The notes under the pieces: model-generated
What the model saw: only the letters and a program-made list of their open reading frames with translations
What the model was told of the DNA's origin: nothing
The model's database searches: none
Made by a program: the position numbers and the translations under genes
Source of the DNA: Novosphingobium decolorationis
GTDB lineage: Bacteria; Pseudomonadota; Alphaproteobacteria; Sphingomonadales; Sphingomonadaceae
Reading direction: 5' to 3'
DNA: 64,000 nt
Assembly: GCF_018417475.1 (NCBI RefSeq)
Contig: NZ_CP054856.1
Location: 4,185,001-4,249,000 of the forward strand
Shown here: positions 46,127-54,843 of the stretch, piece after piece
Position numbering within the stretch: position 1 is the stretch's first letter
How the letters are laid out: every line of letters begins with the position of its first letter

Positions 46127-47338
46127 GTGAATACGCAACTGACAATCGGCTTCCTGCCGCTGGTGGATGCCTGCCTGCCGATCCTGGCGCGTGAGCATGG
46201 CTTTGCCGAGGACGAGGGGATTTCGCTCAGCCTGGTCAAGGACCTGAGCTGGGCGACCGTGCTCGACAGGCTGCTCTACGGGCACAGCGATGCCGCGCAC
46301 ATGATCGCCCCGCTGGCCATTGCGGCCACGCTGGGGCGCGGGCGTCCGGCACAGCCGCTGGCCGCGCCCTTCGTGCTGGGCCTCAACGGGAATGCGATCA
46401 CGCTGGCCCCCAAGCTCGCGCAGCGCGTGCGCGGCGGGGAGACGGGGCTGGGCGATCCGGTCAAGGTGGGCGCGGCGCTGCGCGAGGTCGCGCTGGAGCG
46501 CGCGGCGGCGGGCAAGCCGCTGACCTTCGGCGTGGTCCATCGCTATTCCAGCCACAACTACATGCTGCGCTACTGGCTCGCCTCCTGCGGGATCCATCCG
46601 GACAAGGACGTCGACATTTCCACCGTGGCCCCGCCGTTCTGCGCCGAGGCGCTCGAACTGGGCGAGGTCGACGGGATTTGCGTGGGCGAACCCTGGAACA
46701 GCGTCGCGGTGGAAAAGGGCGTGGGCGAGATCGTCCTGTCCACCTCGCAGATCTGGCGGCGCGGAGTGGAGAAGGTGCTGGCTCTGCGTGAACCGGTGCT
46801 GGAGGAAAAACGGGAGGCGGTGCTACGGCTTATCCGCGCCTTGTGCCGGGCTGCCGCGCACTTCGTGGACCCGATCAACTGGGAGCACAACGCGGCGATC
46901 CTGGCACGGCCGGAGTACCTCGACGGTTCGCCTGAGCTGATCCGACGCGCCATTGCCGACCAGATCCTGATCGCGCGCGGTGGCACGATGATCCACTACC
47001 CCGATTTCATGTTCCAGTACCGGGAAGCGGCAAACTTCCCCTGGGTCAGCCAAGCCGAGTGGCTCTATTCGCAGATGGTGCGTTGGGACGGGCTGACGTT
47101 CGATCGCGCGAGCGCCGACAAGGCGGCGCGCGTGTTCCGTCCCGACATCTATCGCGCCGCACTGTTGGGCACGAACGAGCCGCTTCCGGGGGCCAGTTCA
47201 AAGGTCGAAGGCAGCATCGTCACACCCACGGTCGTGGGGACTCAGCAGGGCAACATGGTTCTGGAGTCCAACGCTTTTTTTGACGGGAAGGTGTTTGATC
47301 CACAGCGTATCGAAGAGTACCTGGCGCAGCTCCCGTGA
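46127..47338 (+). CDS. nasS: NasS-like cytoplasmic nitrate/nitrite sensor
   Basis: A 403-aa protein of the NrtA/CmpA binding-protein fold without any signal peptide, so cytoplasmic. Cues are FLPLVDACLPILAREHGF, HMIAPLAIAATLG, FGVVHRYSSHNYMLRYWLASCGI and VDGICVGEPWNSVAVEKGVGEIV. Next to an ANTAR protein it is best read as NasS, which sequesters NasT until it binds nitrate or nitrite. GTG start with GAGGTG just upstream. Confidence 0.88.
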   Translation: MNTQLTIGFLPLVDACLPILAREHGFAEDEGISLSLVKDLSWATVLDRLLYGHSDAAHMIAPLAIAATLGRGRPAQPLAAPFVLGLNGNAITLAPKLAQRVRGGETGLGDPVKVGAALREVALERAAAGKPLTFGVVHRYSSHNYMLRYWLASCGIHPDKDVDISTVAPPFCAEALELGEVDGICVGEPWNSVAVEKGVGEIVLSTSQIWRRGVEKVLALREPVLEEKREAVLRLIRALCRAAAHFVDPINWEHNAAILARPEYLDGSPELIRRAIADQILIARGGTMIHYPDFMFQYREAANFPWVSQAEWLYSQMVRWDGLTFDRASADKAARVFRPDIYRAALLGTNEPLPGASSKVEGSIVTPTVVGTQQGNMVLESNAFFDGKVFDPQRIEEYLAQLP

Positions 47339-47370
47339 CAGGCAATTTTGATGTGCAGTGCAAAAAGAGC

Positions 47371-47400
47371 TTGCCGCTTGCCGTGCGAATCGCTTACTAA
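47371..47400 (+). promoter_or_regulatory. Candidate promoter of nrtA leader transcript
   Basis: TTGCCG (47371-47376), 18 bp, then TACTAA (47395-47400). The start would fall near 47407, just ahead of the first hairpin; GTGCAGTGCAA (47353-47363) lies immediately upstream. Confidence 0.35.
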
Positions 47401-47419
47401 ATTAAGCGAACAGTCCGGT

Positions 47420-47487
47420 GGGCTCCCAAGGATGGGTGCTTAGTATAGCTGGTCTGAACTTTCTTAAATTCGTGGCACCGTAGCCGC
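47420..47487 (+). promoter_or_regulatory. ANTAR-target RNA motif (two hexaloop hairpins)
   Basis: P1: stem 47420-47427 with 47434-47441 around loop AAGGAT. P2: stem GTGGC/GCCGC (47472-47476 with 47483-47487) around loop ACCGTA. Both loops have A at position 1 and G at position 4, the rule for ANTAR targets. The 3' arm of P2 is also the first arm of the terminator at 47484. Confidence 0.75.
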
Positions 47488-47529
47488 CTCGTCGTGGTCC
47501 TCATGGGACTTTCGTCGTGGCGGTTTTTT
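47484..47529 (+). terminator. Leader terminator upstream of nrtA
   Basis: CCGCC (47484-47488) pairs with GGCGG (47519-47523), continued inward by GTCC/GGAC with symmetric T-T mismatches, followed by TTTTTT. It lies 32 bp before the nrtA start and is mutually exclusive with P2. Confidence 0.85.
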
Positions 47530-47561
47530 GCGTTTGGGTTTTGGAATTGGGGGTTGGTTCG

Positions 47562-48636
47562 ATGACGAAGTTTGGGCAGTCCGGTTTTTCGCGCCGCATG
47601 GTGGTTGGAGCACTTCTCGCCAGCGTGGCCCTGGCCGGATGCGGCGGCAGCAAGGACGAGACGGGCGCGCAACCGGGGGTCACGGCCGCATCGGCAGGCG
47701 GCGCGGTGGAAAAGCCCGTGCTCAAGCTCGGCTTCATCAAGCTCACCGACATGGCACCGCTCGCGATCGCCAAGGAAAAGGGCTTCTTCGCCGAGGAAGG
47801 GCTCAACGTCACCTTGGAGCCGCAGGCCAACTGGAAGGTCCTGCTCGACGGCGTGATCGGCGGCCAGCTCGACGGAGCGCATATGCTGGCCGGGCAGCCG
47901 CTCGCCGCGACCATTGGTTACGGGACCAAGGCCGACCTGATCGCGCCGCTCAGCCTCGATCTCAACGGCAACGCGATCACCGTCTCGAACAAGGTCTGGG
48001 ACATGGTGAAGGGCGATCTGCAGCGCAGCGCCGACGGAAAGCCTGTCCACCCGATCTCGGCCTCGGTTCTGAAGCCGGTCGTCACCAGCTTCAAGCAGCA
48101 GGGCAAGCCCTTCAACATGGGCATGGTCTTCCCGGTCTCGACCCACAACTACGAGCTGCGTTACTGGCTTGCGGCCGGTGGTCTCAACCCCGGCTTCTAC
48201 ACGCCGGGCGACATCAAGGGGACCACCTCGGCCGATGTCCAGCTTTCGGTGACGCCGCCCCCGCAGATGCCCGCAACGCTCGAGGCCGGCACCATCGAGG
48301 GCTACTGCGTGGGCGAGCCCTGGAACCAGGCTGCGGTGCAGAAGAAGATCGGCGTGCCGATCGTGACCGACGACCAGATCTGGCACAACAACCCGGAGAA
48401 GGTCTTCTCGATCCGCAAGGACTTCGCGGAGAAGTACCCGGGCACGACGGCGGCCATGCTGCGCGCGATCATCCGGGCGCAAGCCTGGCTCGACGCCGAT
48501 GGCGGCGCGAACCGCAAGGAGGCGGTGAAGATCCTTTCGCAGCCCAACTACGTGGGCGCTGACGAGGCGGTGATCGCGGCTTCGATGACCGGCAAGTTCA
48601 CGTATGAAGCGGACGACACGCGTGACGCGCCCGGCT
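47562..48636 (+). pseudogene. nrtA: NrtA-like nitrate ABC substrate-binding lipoprotein, 3' end removed by IS21
   Basis: About 358 residues remain of a protein usually near 430-450. There is an RR-containing leader and lipobox ALAGC (Cys27), then [65 protein letters not shown] and [11 protein letters not shown]. The frame stays homologous to about DDTRDAP, then enters the insertion element and stops at 48716. The distal part and any following nrtBC or nitrate reductase genes are gone from this place. It is preceded by an ANTAR-controlled leader. Whether the shortened protein still folds is doubtful. Confidence 0.85.
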
Positions 48637-48698
48637 TGTCAACGGCGGAGCAAAAGTCGGCCATGGGGCGGCGTAAAACCAGGCCATCGTGTTACACG

Positions 48699-48745
48699 CC
48701 GGGGGGAGTGGCGTGAGGGCGTAGCCCGAGGGCCACTCCCCCCGG
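48699..48745 (-). terminator. Hairpin behind istB
   Basis: A perfect 14-bp stem (48699-48712 with 48732-48745) with a 19-nt loop, 14 bp after the istB stop. It is probably the end of the istAB transcript or insulation from outside transcription. Confidence 0.5.
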
Positions 48746-48759
48746 CATTGGCTTGCTTT

Positions 48760-49525
48760 TCAGGGTCTGATTTTGGCCTTGCGGGCCCGGCTGTGAGCGA
48801 GGCGATAGCTTTCGCCGTTCATCTCGAGGATGCTGACGTGATGGGTCAGGCGATCGAGGAGCGCGCCTGTGAGACGCTCGGATCCGAAGGTTTCGGTCCA
48901 TTCGTCGAAGGGCAGGTTGCTGGTGATCAAGGTGGAGCCGCGTTCGTAACGCTGGGAGATCAGCTCGAACAGCAGTTCGGCGCCGGTCTTGGAGAGCGGT
49001 ACGAAGCCCAGTTCGTCGATGATGAGCAGTTTGTATCCGACCATCTGCTTCTGGAAGCGCAGGAGACGCCGCTCGTCGCGCGCCTCCATCATTTCGCTGA
49101 CCAGCGCCGCCGCAGTGGTGAAGCCCACCGACAGCCCTTTCTGGCATGCTGCCAGTCCGAGCCCCAACGCTACGTGCGTCTTTCCGGTGCCCGATGGCCC
49201 CAGAGCGATGGCGTTCTCACGCCGCTCGATCCACTCGCAGCGCGCCATCTCGAGCACCTGCATCTTGTTGAGCCTCGGGATGACGGTGAAGTCGAAGCTG
49301 TCGAGGCTTTTGACGGCGGGGAAGCGCGCGGCCTGATGCGCCGCTCGACCATACGACGCTCCCGTCGATCATCTCCATCTCGACAAGGCGGGCGAGGAAG
49401 CGGATATGATCGACGCCTTCAGCGGCACATTGCCGGGCGAGCTTGTGGTGCTCTCGCAGGCACGTAGGCAGCTTGAGTGCCTTGAGATTGTGAGCGAGAA
49501 GAAGCTCCGGGGTCTGATCGCTCAT
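48760..49525 (-). pseudogene. istB: IstB transposition ATPase, two frameshifts
   Basis: It begins MSDQTPELLLAHNLKALKLP (start 49525, overlapping the ancestral istA stop). The C-terminal two thirds hold Walker A GPSGTGKTH, then LLIIDELGFVPLSKTGAELLFELI, TSNLPFDEWTETFG and LTGALLDRLTHHVSILEMNG. The two parts lie in different frames: one base is missing after EMID (near 49366) and one near 49335. No full ATPase can be made. Confidence 0.88.
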
Positions 49526-51027
49526 GCGGCCTCCTGCTGGTCGGAGAGCAGGCTCAGATAGGCTCTGGCAAAGGTCTTCTCGACCGTTGTGCGTGGCAGG
49601 AAGGGATAGACGTCCGTGTCCAGCCCGGCGGTACGCGTTCGACCCGGCACAGGGCGAGGTGCTTGACGGCATCGAAGCCGATGGCGCCAAGATCAATGGC
49701 CTGTTCCACCGCCGCCTGGAGATCGGCGAGGGTGAACGTTTCCAACAGGCGCAGCACCTGTACATATTCACGCCTGCCATGCTTGTGCATGCGGCCTTCC
49801 ATCAACCGCTGCAGTGTCGTGAACGCTTGGCAAATCCCAGCCCTGCAAAGGCGCGGCTCGGTCGAATGCGTTGATCTTCTGCTCGATCAGCGGGAGATAG
49901 TGGAGCGGGTCGAAGATAACCTCCTCGCGGGCATAACAACGAGGATGACGGGCGATGACTTCGCTGCGGCAGCCGACCACCACCTCATCGACATAGGCCC
50001 TGATCCAGACCTCCTGATGGCCCCGTGCCACCGGAACCGAATAATCGTTGGTCCTGTAGCGCACCGTGGATTGCGAGGAGACCCGCCCGCTCGTCTGATC
50101 GCAGGCCTCGAAGGGTGTAGCGGGCAGAGGCTGCATGGCTGCCAGATCGCGTTGCAAGCGCTCACCGATCGTCTCGCTCTGTCCGCGCACCTTGTCCTGC
50201 TGGCGCTTGCGGCATTGCTCCTCCAGCCATAGGTTGAAGGCCTCCCAGGTCGGGAACTTCGGGATCGGCACCATGAAATTGCGGCGGCAGTAACCAACCA
50301 GCCCTTCCACATTGCCTTTCTCGTTCCCCTTGCCCGGGCGGGCATAGCGGTCGCGGATCACGTAATGCGACAGGAAAGCGCTGAACAGCGTGGCACGCTT
50401 ACGCGTGCCGTCTGGCAGGATCTTCGCCACAAGGCAGCGATCGTTGTCATAGACGATCGAGCGCGGCACCGCGCCGAAGAACGCGAAGGCATGAACGTGT
50501 CCGTCCACCCGTGCCTCCGCCACCGCCGCCGGATAGGCCCGCACATAGCAGGCATCACTGTGCGGCAGATCGAGTGCGAAGAAGTAGGCCTTCTGCTGCA
50601 CCCCGCCGATCTCCACCAGCGCTTCCCCGAAATCGGCCTGCGCATCCCCCGCCGGGTGGGCCAGCGGCACGAACATCTCCCGGCTGCGTTGCTCACGCTC
50701 GCGGATGTAATCCTTGATGATCGTATAGCCGCCGGTGAAACCATGCTCGGCGCGCAAGCGGTCGAATACCCGCTTCGCCGTATGGCGCTGTTTGCGCGGG
50801 ACGCAGCGGTCCCCTTCAAGCCATCCATCAATGATCGCCACAAACCCGTCCAGCTTCGGACGCTGCGGGACAGATTGACGCCGGTAACCCGGTGGCGATG
50901 AAAACGACAGCATCTTGCGCACCGTGTCGCGCGACACATTGAAACGCTTCGCCGCCGCCCGCTGGCTCATGCCATCCGCGCAAGCCAAACGGACCTGAAG
51001 ATAAAGTTCCACGCTGTAGATCCCCAC
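49522..51027 (-). pseudogene. istA: IstA transposase, two frameshifts
   Basis: It starts MGIYSVELYLQVRLACADGMSQRAAAKRFNVSRDTVRKML (helix-turn-helix), followed by the DDE-type core: GDAQADFGEALVEIGG, SIVYDNDRCLVAKIL and GKGNEKGNVEGLVGYCRRNF. The main frame stops at 49768, but homologous sequence continues in a second frame (MEGRMHKHGRREYVQVLRLL) and, after VPP, in a third ending SLLSDQQEAA at 49522. Frameshifts fall near 49826 and 49632. The catalytic core is intact, but the C-terminus is lost. Confidence 0.88.
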
Positions 51028-51132
51028 ACCTCCCTGACTTGGCAGAAAGGCTTCAAGGTGGACGACTTTTACGCCGCCCGCAGCAGGACTATCCCGCCGC
51101 TAGCGTGGTCGAATATTGCTCCGCCGTTCTCA

Positions 51133-52143
51133 GTAGCTCATGCCCTGAACCGCGCCTTGCGTGCCCTTGAGGCGCGAGAGGATGTAGGGGGCCGAGATGT
51201 AGCTGTCGTGCACGAAGTCGCGGGGCGTGTAGCTCGTGCTCCATTCGGTGAAGAAGAGTGGGATTCCCGGAAAGGCGGAGGCCTCGATCTGTTCGCGTAC
51301 GTTCAGGACATCGGAAATGACCGCGTCGGGCTTGTCCGAAAGCTTGGTGTCCTGCTTGCCCTCTTCGTCGAGGAAGCCGCCTTCCACGCCGTAGCTGTGG
51401 GTCGCGACGAAATCGACCGGAAGGTCGTTGGCGTGGGCATAGGACAGGAATTCGGGCACCCAGGCCGCGCCTGCCGTCGCCGGACCGCCCACGCGCAGGG
51501 CCGGGTCGATCGCCTTGATGGTGCGCGCGGTGTCGGCGTAGAGGCCGAAGTAGGCGTCGCGGTCGGCGTTCTCCCAGAACCCGTCGAGGTTGGGCTCGTT
51601 CCACAGCTCGAAATACCAGCGGCGCACTTCGGCCGCACCGTAGCGGTCACGCAGGTGTGTGACGAAGGCGTGGACCAGGTCGCGCCACTTGTCGGGCTGG
51701 GGATGCGAGGTGTTGCCCTTCCAGTAGAACAGCTGGAGATCGGAGGTGCGCATCACCGCAGGGGTCCAGCCCAGTTCGACGAAGGGGCGGATGTTCTTGG
51801 CCAGCAGCGCATCGTAGAGCCGGTCGATCCCGGTCCAGTCGTAGACGATCTTCCCGTCGACCTCCTTCACCGTGCCCAGCGTGTCGTGGAAGATGTCGTG
51901 GAAGCGAATGTAGCGAAAGCCCAGTTCGTCCGAGACGGTCTGAAGCTGGGCCTGACTGTCGGGGCGGATGAGCGTTCCGGGAAAGTCCGAGCCGACCGAT
52001 TGCGTGGCGAACCGGTCTATTGGGCCCGTGGTCTTTGCAGCATCAATGCTGATGTGGCGCACGGCGCTGTCGGGCGCGGCGCTCGCCGCCAGCGATGTTC
52101 CGCCCAGAACAAGGGCCATGCCCGCTGATATCGCGCTTTTCAC
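51133..52143 (-). pseudogene. GH39 beta-xylosidase-like glycosidase, 3' end removed by IS21
   Basis: A signal peptide and about 337 residues of a TIM-barrel glycoside hydrolase. The acid/base Glu lies in YFELWNEPNLDGFW near residue 185 and the nucleophile Glu in LFFTEWSTSY near 300, so both catalytic residues are present. The frame ends GMSY directly at the element end, where the family normally continues with a C-terminal beta-sandwich of about 150 residues. GTG start at 52143 with GGGAG ahead. It probably acted on xylan oligosaccharides. Confidence 0.85.
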
Positions 52144-52279
52144 TACCCGCTCCCATGTCTTCTTGTCGGGCTACTGTTAGCGCAATCATTTTATGGCGCA
52201 AGCCTCTTCCCGCACAGAGTAGGCGCGCAGCGTTGATAGCGTTCTCGTCCGAAGGCCACGGGCCGTGGGGAGCGGGATG

Positions 52280-53689
52280 TCAGCCTGGCTCAGGTTCCTT
52301 GCGGCGCGGGCGCAGGGTGACAAGGCACAGGGCCGCGCCCAGGACGGAAAGTCCGGCCGAAACGATGGCGGCCTGGCGCCACCCGACAAGGATGTCACCG
52401 CCCGGCGCATTCGCAATCATCAGGGCGACAAGGGTAAGGCCGGTCGCCGAGCCGAGATAGCGTGCGGTGTTGTTCGCGCCGCTGCCGATGGCCGCATCGC
52501 GCGGCGGGACGCTGGCGATGGCTTGCTGGCCAAGCGCGGCGTTGAGGTAGCCGTTGGCCGCGCCTGCCAGCAACATGCCGGGGACAAAGCCGATCACGCC
52601 GCCCATCTCGTCGGCAAAGCCAGTGGCGAACTGGCCGATCCCGCAGGCGAGAAGTCCGGCGACGATGACCCGGGGCGGGGTGGCGCTTTCGGGCAGGTAG
52701 CGCGCGCCCATGGCGGTCACCGAACTGGTTGCGGACCAGGCCATGAGGACCAGCGCGCCGATCACGGGCGAGAGGCCGTAGGCGCGCTCGAGCACGGTGG
52801 CGCTCACCGACATCAGGCCCAGCACGCCCGCGCCCGAGAAATAGGCTCCGAGGGTCGCTCCGGTGAAGTCGGGGCGGCGGAACAGGTCGAGATCGAGCAT
52901 GGGCGCGGACCGGCGCTTCTCGATCACGACGAACGTGGTGAGAAGGATCAGGCCCAAAGCAATCAGGCCCATAACGAGCGTGCCGGAATTGGCTCCGCGG
53001 GCCTGCGTCATCGCCGCAAGCAGGGAGGCGATGCCTCCGCCCAGCGTGACGGTGCCGCCAAGGTCGAGCGGGCGCGGCGTTCCGGCGTGGGATTCGCGTA
53101 GGATACGGTGTGCCGCGGCCGCGAGGGTGAGCGAAATGATGCCTTCGACGAGATAGACCACGACCCAGCCACCCAGGACTTCGAGCGCGGCGGCGAGCAG
53201 GGGCCCTGCTGCGACGCCCGCGCCCAGCGCCATCGCCCAGATGCCGGTGGCGTGGCGGCGGCGGGTGGGATCGGGAAAGCTCTGGGCCAGGAGGCCGAGC
53301 CCGGCGGCCATGATCCCTGAACCACCCATGCCCTGGGCCACGCGCAGGAGGATGAGCGGGACGGGGCCGGTCGCGAGGCCTCCTGCGGCGAGCGTTGCCC
53401 CCATGATGGCCAGGCCCGCCACGAACACGCGCTTGCGCCCGTAATCGTCGGCGAGTGCGCCGCCGGGAAGGAGGCCGATGGCGCAGCCCAGCGGCATGGC
53501 GCTCAGGATCCAGGCCTGCGCGCCCGCGCCTGCACCGAGCGCTTCGGAGGTCGCGGCGAGCGTTGTGAGGGGGAGTGTGAAAACGACCAGCACCAGGGCC
53601 GTTGCGAGCGAGACGATGGTGAGCGCCTGCGTGGCTTCACGCTGCGCGCCCGCGTCCCGGTGTGCGTCAGGGGAACTGGTGCTGGTCAT
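52280..53689 (-). CDS. MFS drug-exporter-like transporter (DHA2/QacA type)
   Basis: A protein of 469 aa with about 14 membrane helices. Motif A is GGALADDYGRKRVFVAGL near 78-95; motif C-like GVAAGPLLAAALEVLGGW follows near 160. This subfamily expels toxic organic cations and antibiotics; the substrate here is unknown. It is last in the minus-strand series with CMD, tautomerase, SDR and alcohol dehydrogenase genes, 8 bp after the CMD gene. Confidence 0.88.
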   Translation of the reverse strand: MTSTSSPDAHRDAGAQREATQALTIVSLATALVLVVFTLPLTTLAATSEALGAGAGAQAWILSAMPLGCAIGLLPGGALADDYGRKRVFVAGLAIMGATLAAGGLATGPVPLILLRVAQGMGGSGIMAAGLGLLAQSFPDPTRRRHATGIWAMALGAGVAAGPLLAAALEVLGGWVVVYLVEGIISLTLAAAAHRILRESHAGTPRPLDLGGTVTLGGGIASLLAAMTQARGANSGTLVMGLIALGLILLTTFVVIEKRRSAPMLDLDLFRRPDFTGATLGAYFSGAGVLGLMSVSATVLERAYGLSPVIGALVLMAWSATSSVTAMGARYLPESATPPRVIVAGLLACGIGQFATGFADEMGGVIGFVPGMLLAGAANGYLNAALGQQAIASVPPRDAAIGSGANNTARYLGSATGLTLVALMIANAPGGDILVGWRQAAIVSAGLSVLGAALCLVTLRPRRKEPEPG

Positions 53690-53697
53690 TCAGGCGA

Positions 53698-54447
53698 TCA
53701 GTTGCCGTTGCCAAGTTTGCCGAGCGCGGTCGCGCCCGAGAAGGCCTTGGGCCAACCCGCGTAGAAGGCCAGGTGGCCCATGGCCGCACCAAGTTCCGCC
53801 TTGGTGAGACCGTTCTCGATCCCGCGCTGGAGGTGGAAGCCAAGCTGGTCGGCATCGCCGCTGGCGGTCAGTGCGACGATGGTCACGAGGCTGCGGTCAC
53901 GCGGGGCCAGGTCCTGGCGCAGCCAGAGTTCGTCGAAGAGCACCTCGTTGGTCATCTCGCCGAGCGTCGGGGCGATCTGGCCCACGCCGTTGTTGACCGC
54001 GTTCTCGCGCTGGCCATCGTTGGCGGGCTTGTCGTTGAGCGGGGTTGTCGCGGGCTGGATGGCCGAGGCCTCGATACCGCGCTCCTGGAACACCTCGTCG
54101 GCGATCTGGACGGCCGAGACCGCATTGGGCCAGCCCGAGTAGAAGGCAAGCTGGGTAATGAGGCCGCCGATCTCGGCGGGCGTGACGCCATTGTCGAGCG
54201 CGCGTTCGAGGTGCGGGCGGATCTGCGCGCTCTTGCCGGTCGAGACGAGGACCGAGAGGGTCACCACGCTGCGGTCGCGCGGCGAGAGCTCTTCGCGCTT
54301 CCAGACATCGCCGAACAGGACGTTGTCGGTGTAGCGGGCAAGCGCGGGGGCGGCGCGCTGCATGTAGTCGGGCGCGACCGATTCGGCGGCCGAAGCGGCT
54401 CCGGGCATGGCGACGGCTGCGGCCGCGGCGAGGATGTGCTTGTTCAT
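53698..54447 (-). CDS. Secreted protein with two carboxymuconolactone-decarboxylase/AhpD-like domains
   Basis: A protein of 249 aa with a signal peptide (ends ASA-A). The same pattern occurs twice: DNVLFGDVWKREELSPRDRSVVTLSVLVSTG...HLERALDNGVTPAEIGGLITQLAFYSGWPNA and NEVLFDELWLRQDLAPRDRSLVTIVALTASG...HLQRGIENGLTKAELGAAMGHLAFYAGWPKA. The catalytic C-x2-C of AhpD peroxidases is absent, so thiol peroxidase action is unlikely. GGAGAAG precedes the ATG at 54447. Confidence 0.88.
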   Translation of the reverse strand: MNKHILAAAAAVAMPGAASAAESVAPDYMQRAAPALARYTDNVLFGDVWKREELSPRDRSVVTLSVLVSTGKSAQIRPHLERALDNGVTPAEIGGLITQLAFYSGWPNAVSAVQIADEVFQERGIEASAIQPATTPLNDKPANDGQRENAVNNGVGQIAPTLGEMTNEVLFDELWLRQDLAPRDRSLVTIVALTASGDADQLGFHLQRGIENGLTKAELGAAMGHLAFYAGWPKAFSGATALGKLGNGN

Positions 54448-54521
54448 TGTCTTCTCCAATATCGTAATGGAATGACGACTGACACCCCTCAAGGCTCCCG
54501 CGTGCCAGCGTGAGGATAATG

Positions 54522-54556
54522 CGACGGGACGATGAGATGCGTTCATCGTCCCGTCG
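54522..54556 (-). other. Perfect 14-bp hairpin between tautomerase and CMD genes
   Basis: 54522-54535 pairs with 54543-54556 around a 7-nt loop. No T-run follows on the minus strand, so it is a weak terminator, RNA stabiliser or operator. Confidence 0.45.
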
Positions 54557-54569
54557 GCGCTCGTCCGGC

Positions 54570-54803
54570 TCAGGCCAGGGGGCCGTAACCGGGGCGCTTG
54601 AACAGCGTCTTTTCCTTCGCCTGGATTTCCGGCGCGTAGACACTGTTCATCCATTTCGAAGGGGACACGTCCTCGATCCCGACCGAGACCGAGTGCGCGC
54701 CATGACCGAGGGTTTCGGCGATGAGGGCGGTGATGCGGTCTGCCAGTTCCTGCTTTTCGGCATCGTTATGGCCCGGGTACATCTTGATCGCGACGTGGGG
54801 CAT
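54570..54803 (-). CDS. Tautomerase (4-oxalocrotonate tautomerase superfamily)
   Basis: A protein of 77 aa starting MPHVAIKMYPG; removal of Met exposes the catalytic Pro1. The beta-alpha-beta unit contains KQELADRITALIAETLGH and SVSVGIEDVSPSKWMNSVY. GAAGAGGAC precedes the ATG. Family members isomerise unsaturated keto acids or dehalogenate; the substrate is not known. Confidence 0.88.
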   Translation of the reverse strand: MPHVAIKMYPGHNDAEKQELADRITALIAETLGHGAHSVSVGIEDVSPSKWMNSVYAPEIQAKEKTLFKRPGYGPLA

Positions 54804-54843
54804 GGGACGTGTCCTCTTCTCGTCAGGTTGTCGTTGGCGCCAA

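Larger units (their letters stand above)
48637..51132 (-). mobile_element. IS21-family insertion sequence, decayed
   Basis: 2496 bp. Terminal repeats are TGTCAACGGCGGAGCAA at the left and TGAGAACGGCGGAGCAA (reverse complement) at the right, 15 of 17 identical. GGCGGCGTAAAA recurs inside both ends, as expected for multiple transposase sites. It contains istA and istB in that order on the minus strand with overlapping stop/start. No direct repeat is seen in the flanks (left ends CCCGGCT, right begins GTAGCTC). Both transposition genes are frameshifted. Confidence 0.93.

Noticed and set aside
46127..47338. NasS read as a periplasmic transporter component
   Set aside because: No signal peptide or lipobox, and an ANTAR protein lies next door; a cytoplasmic sensor fits better.
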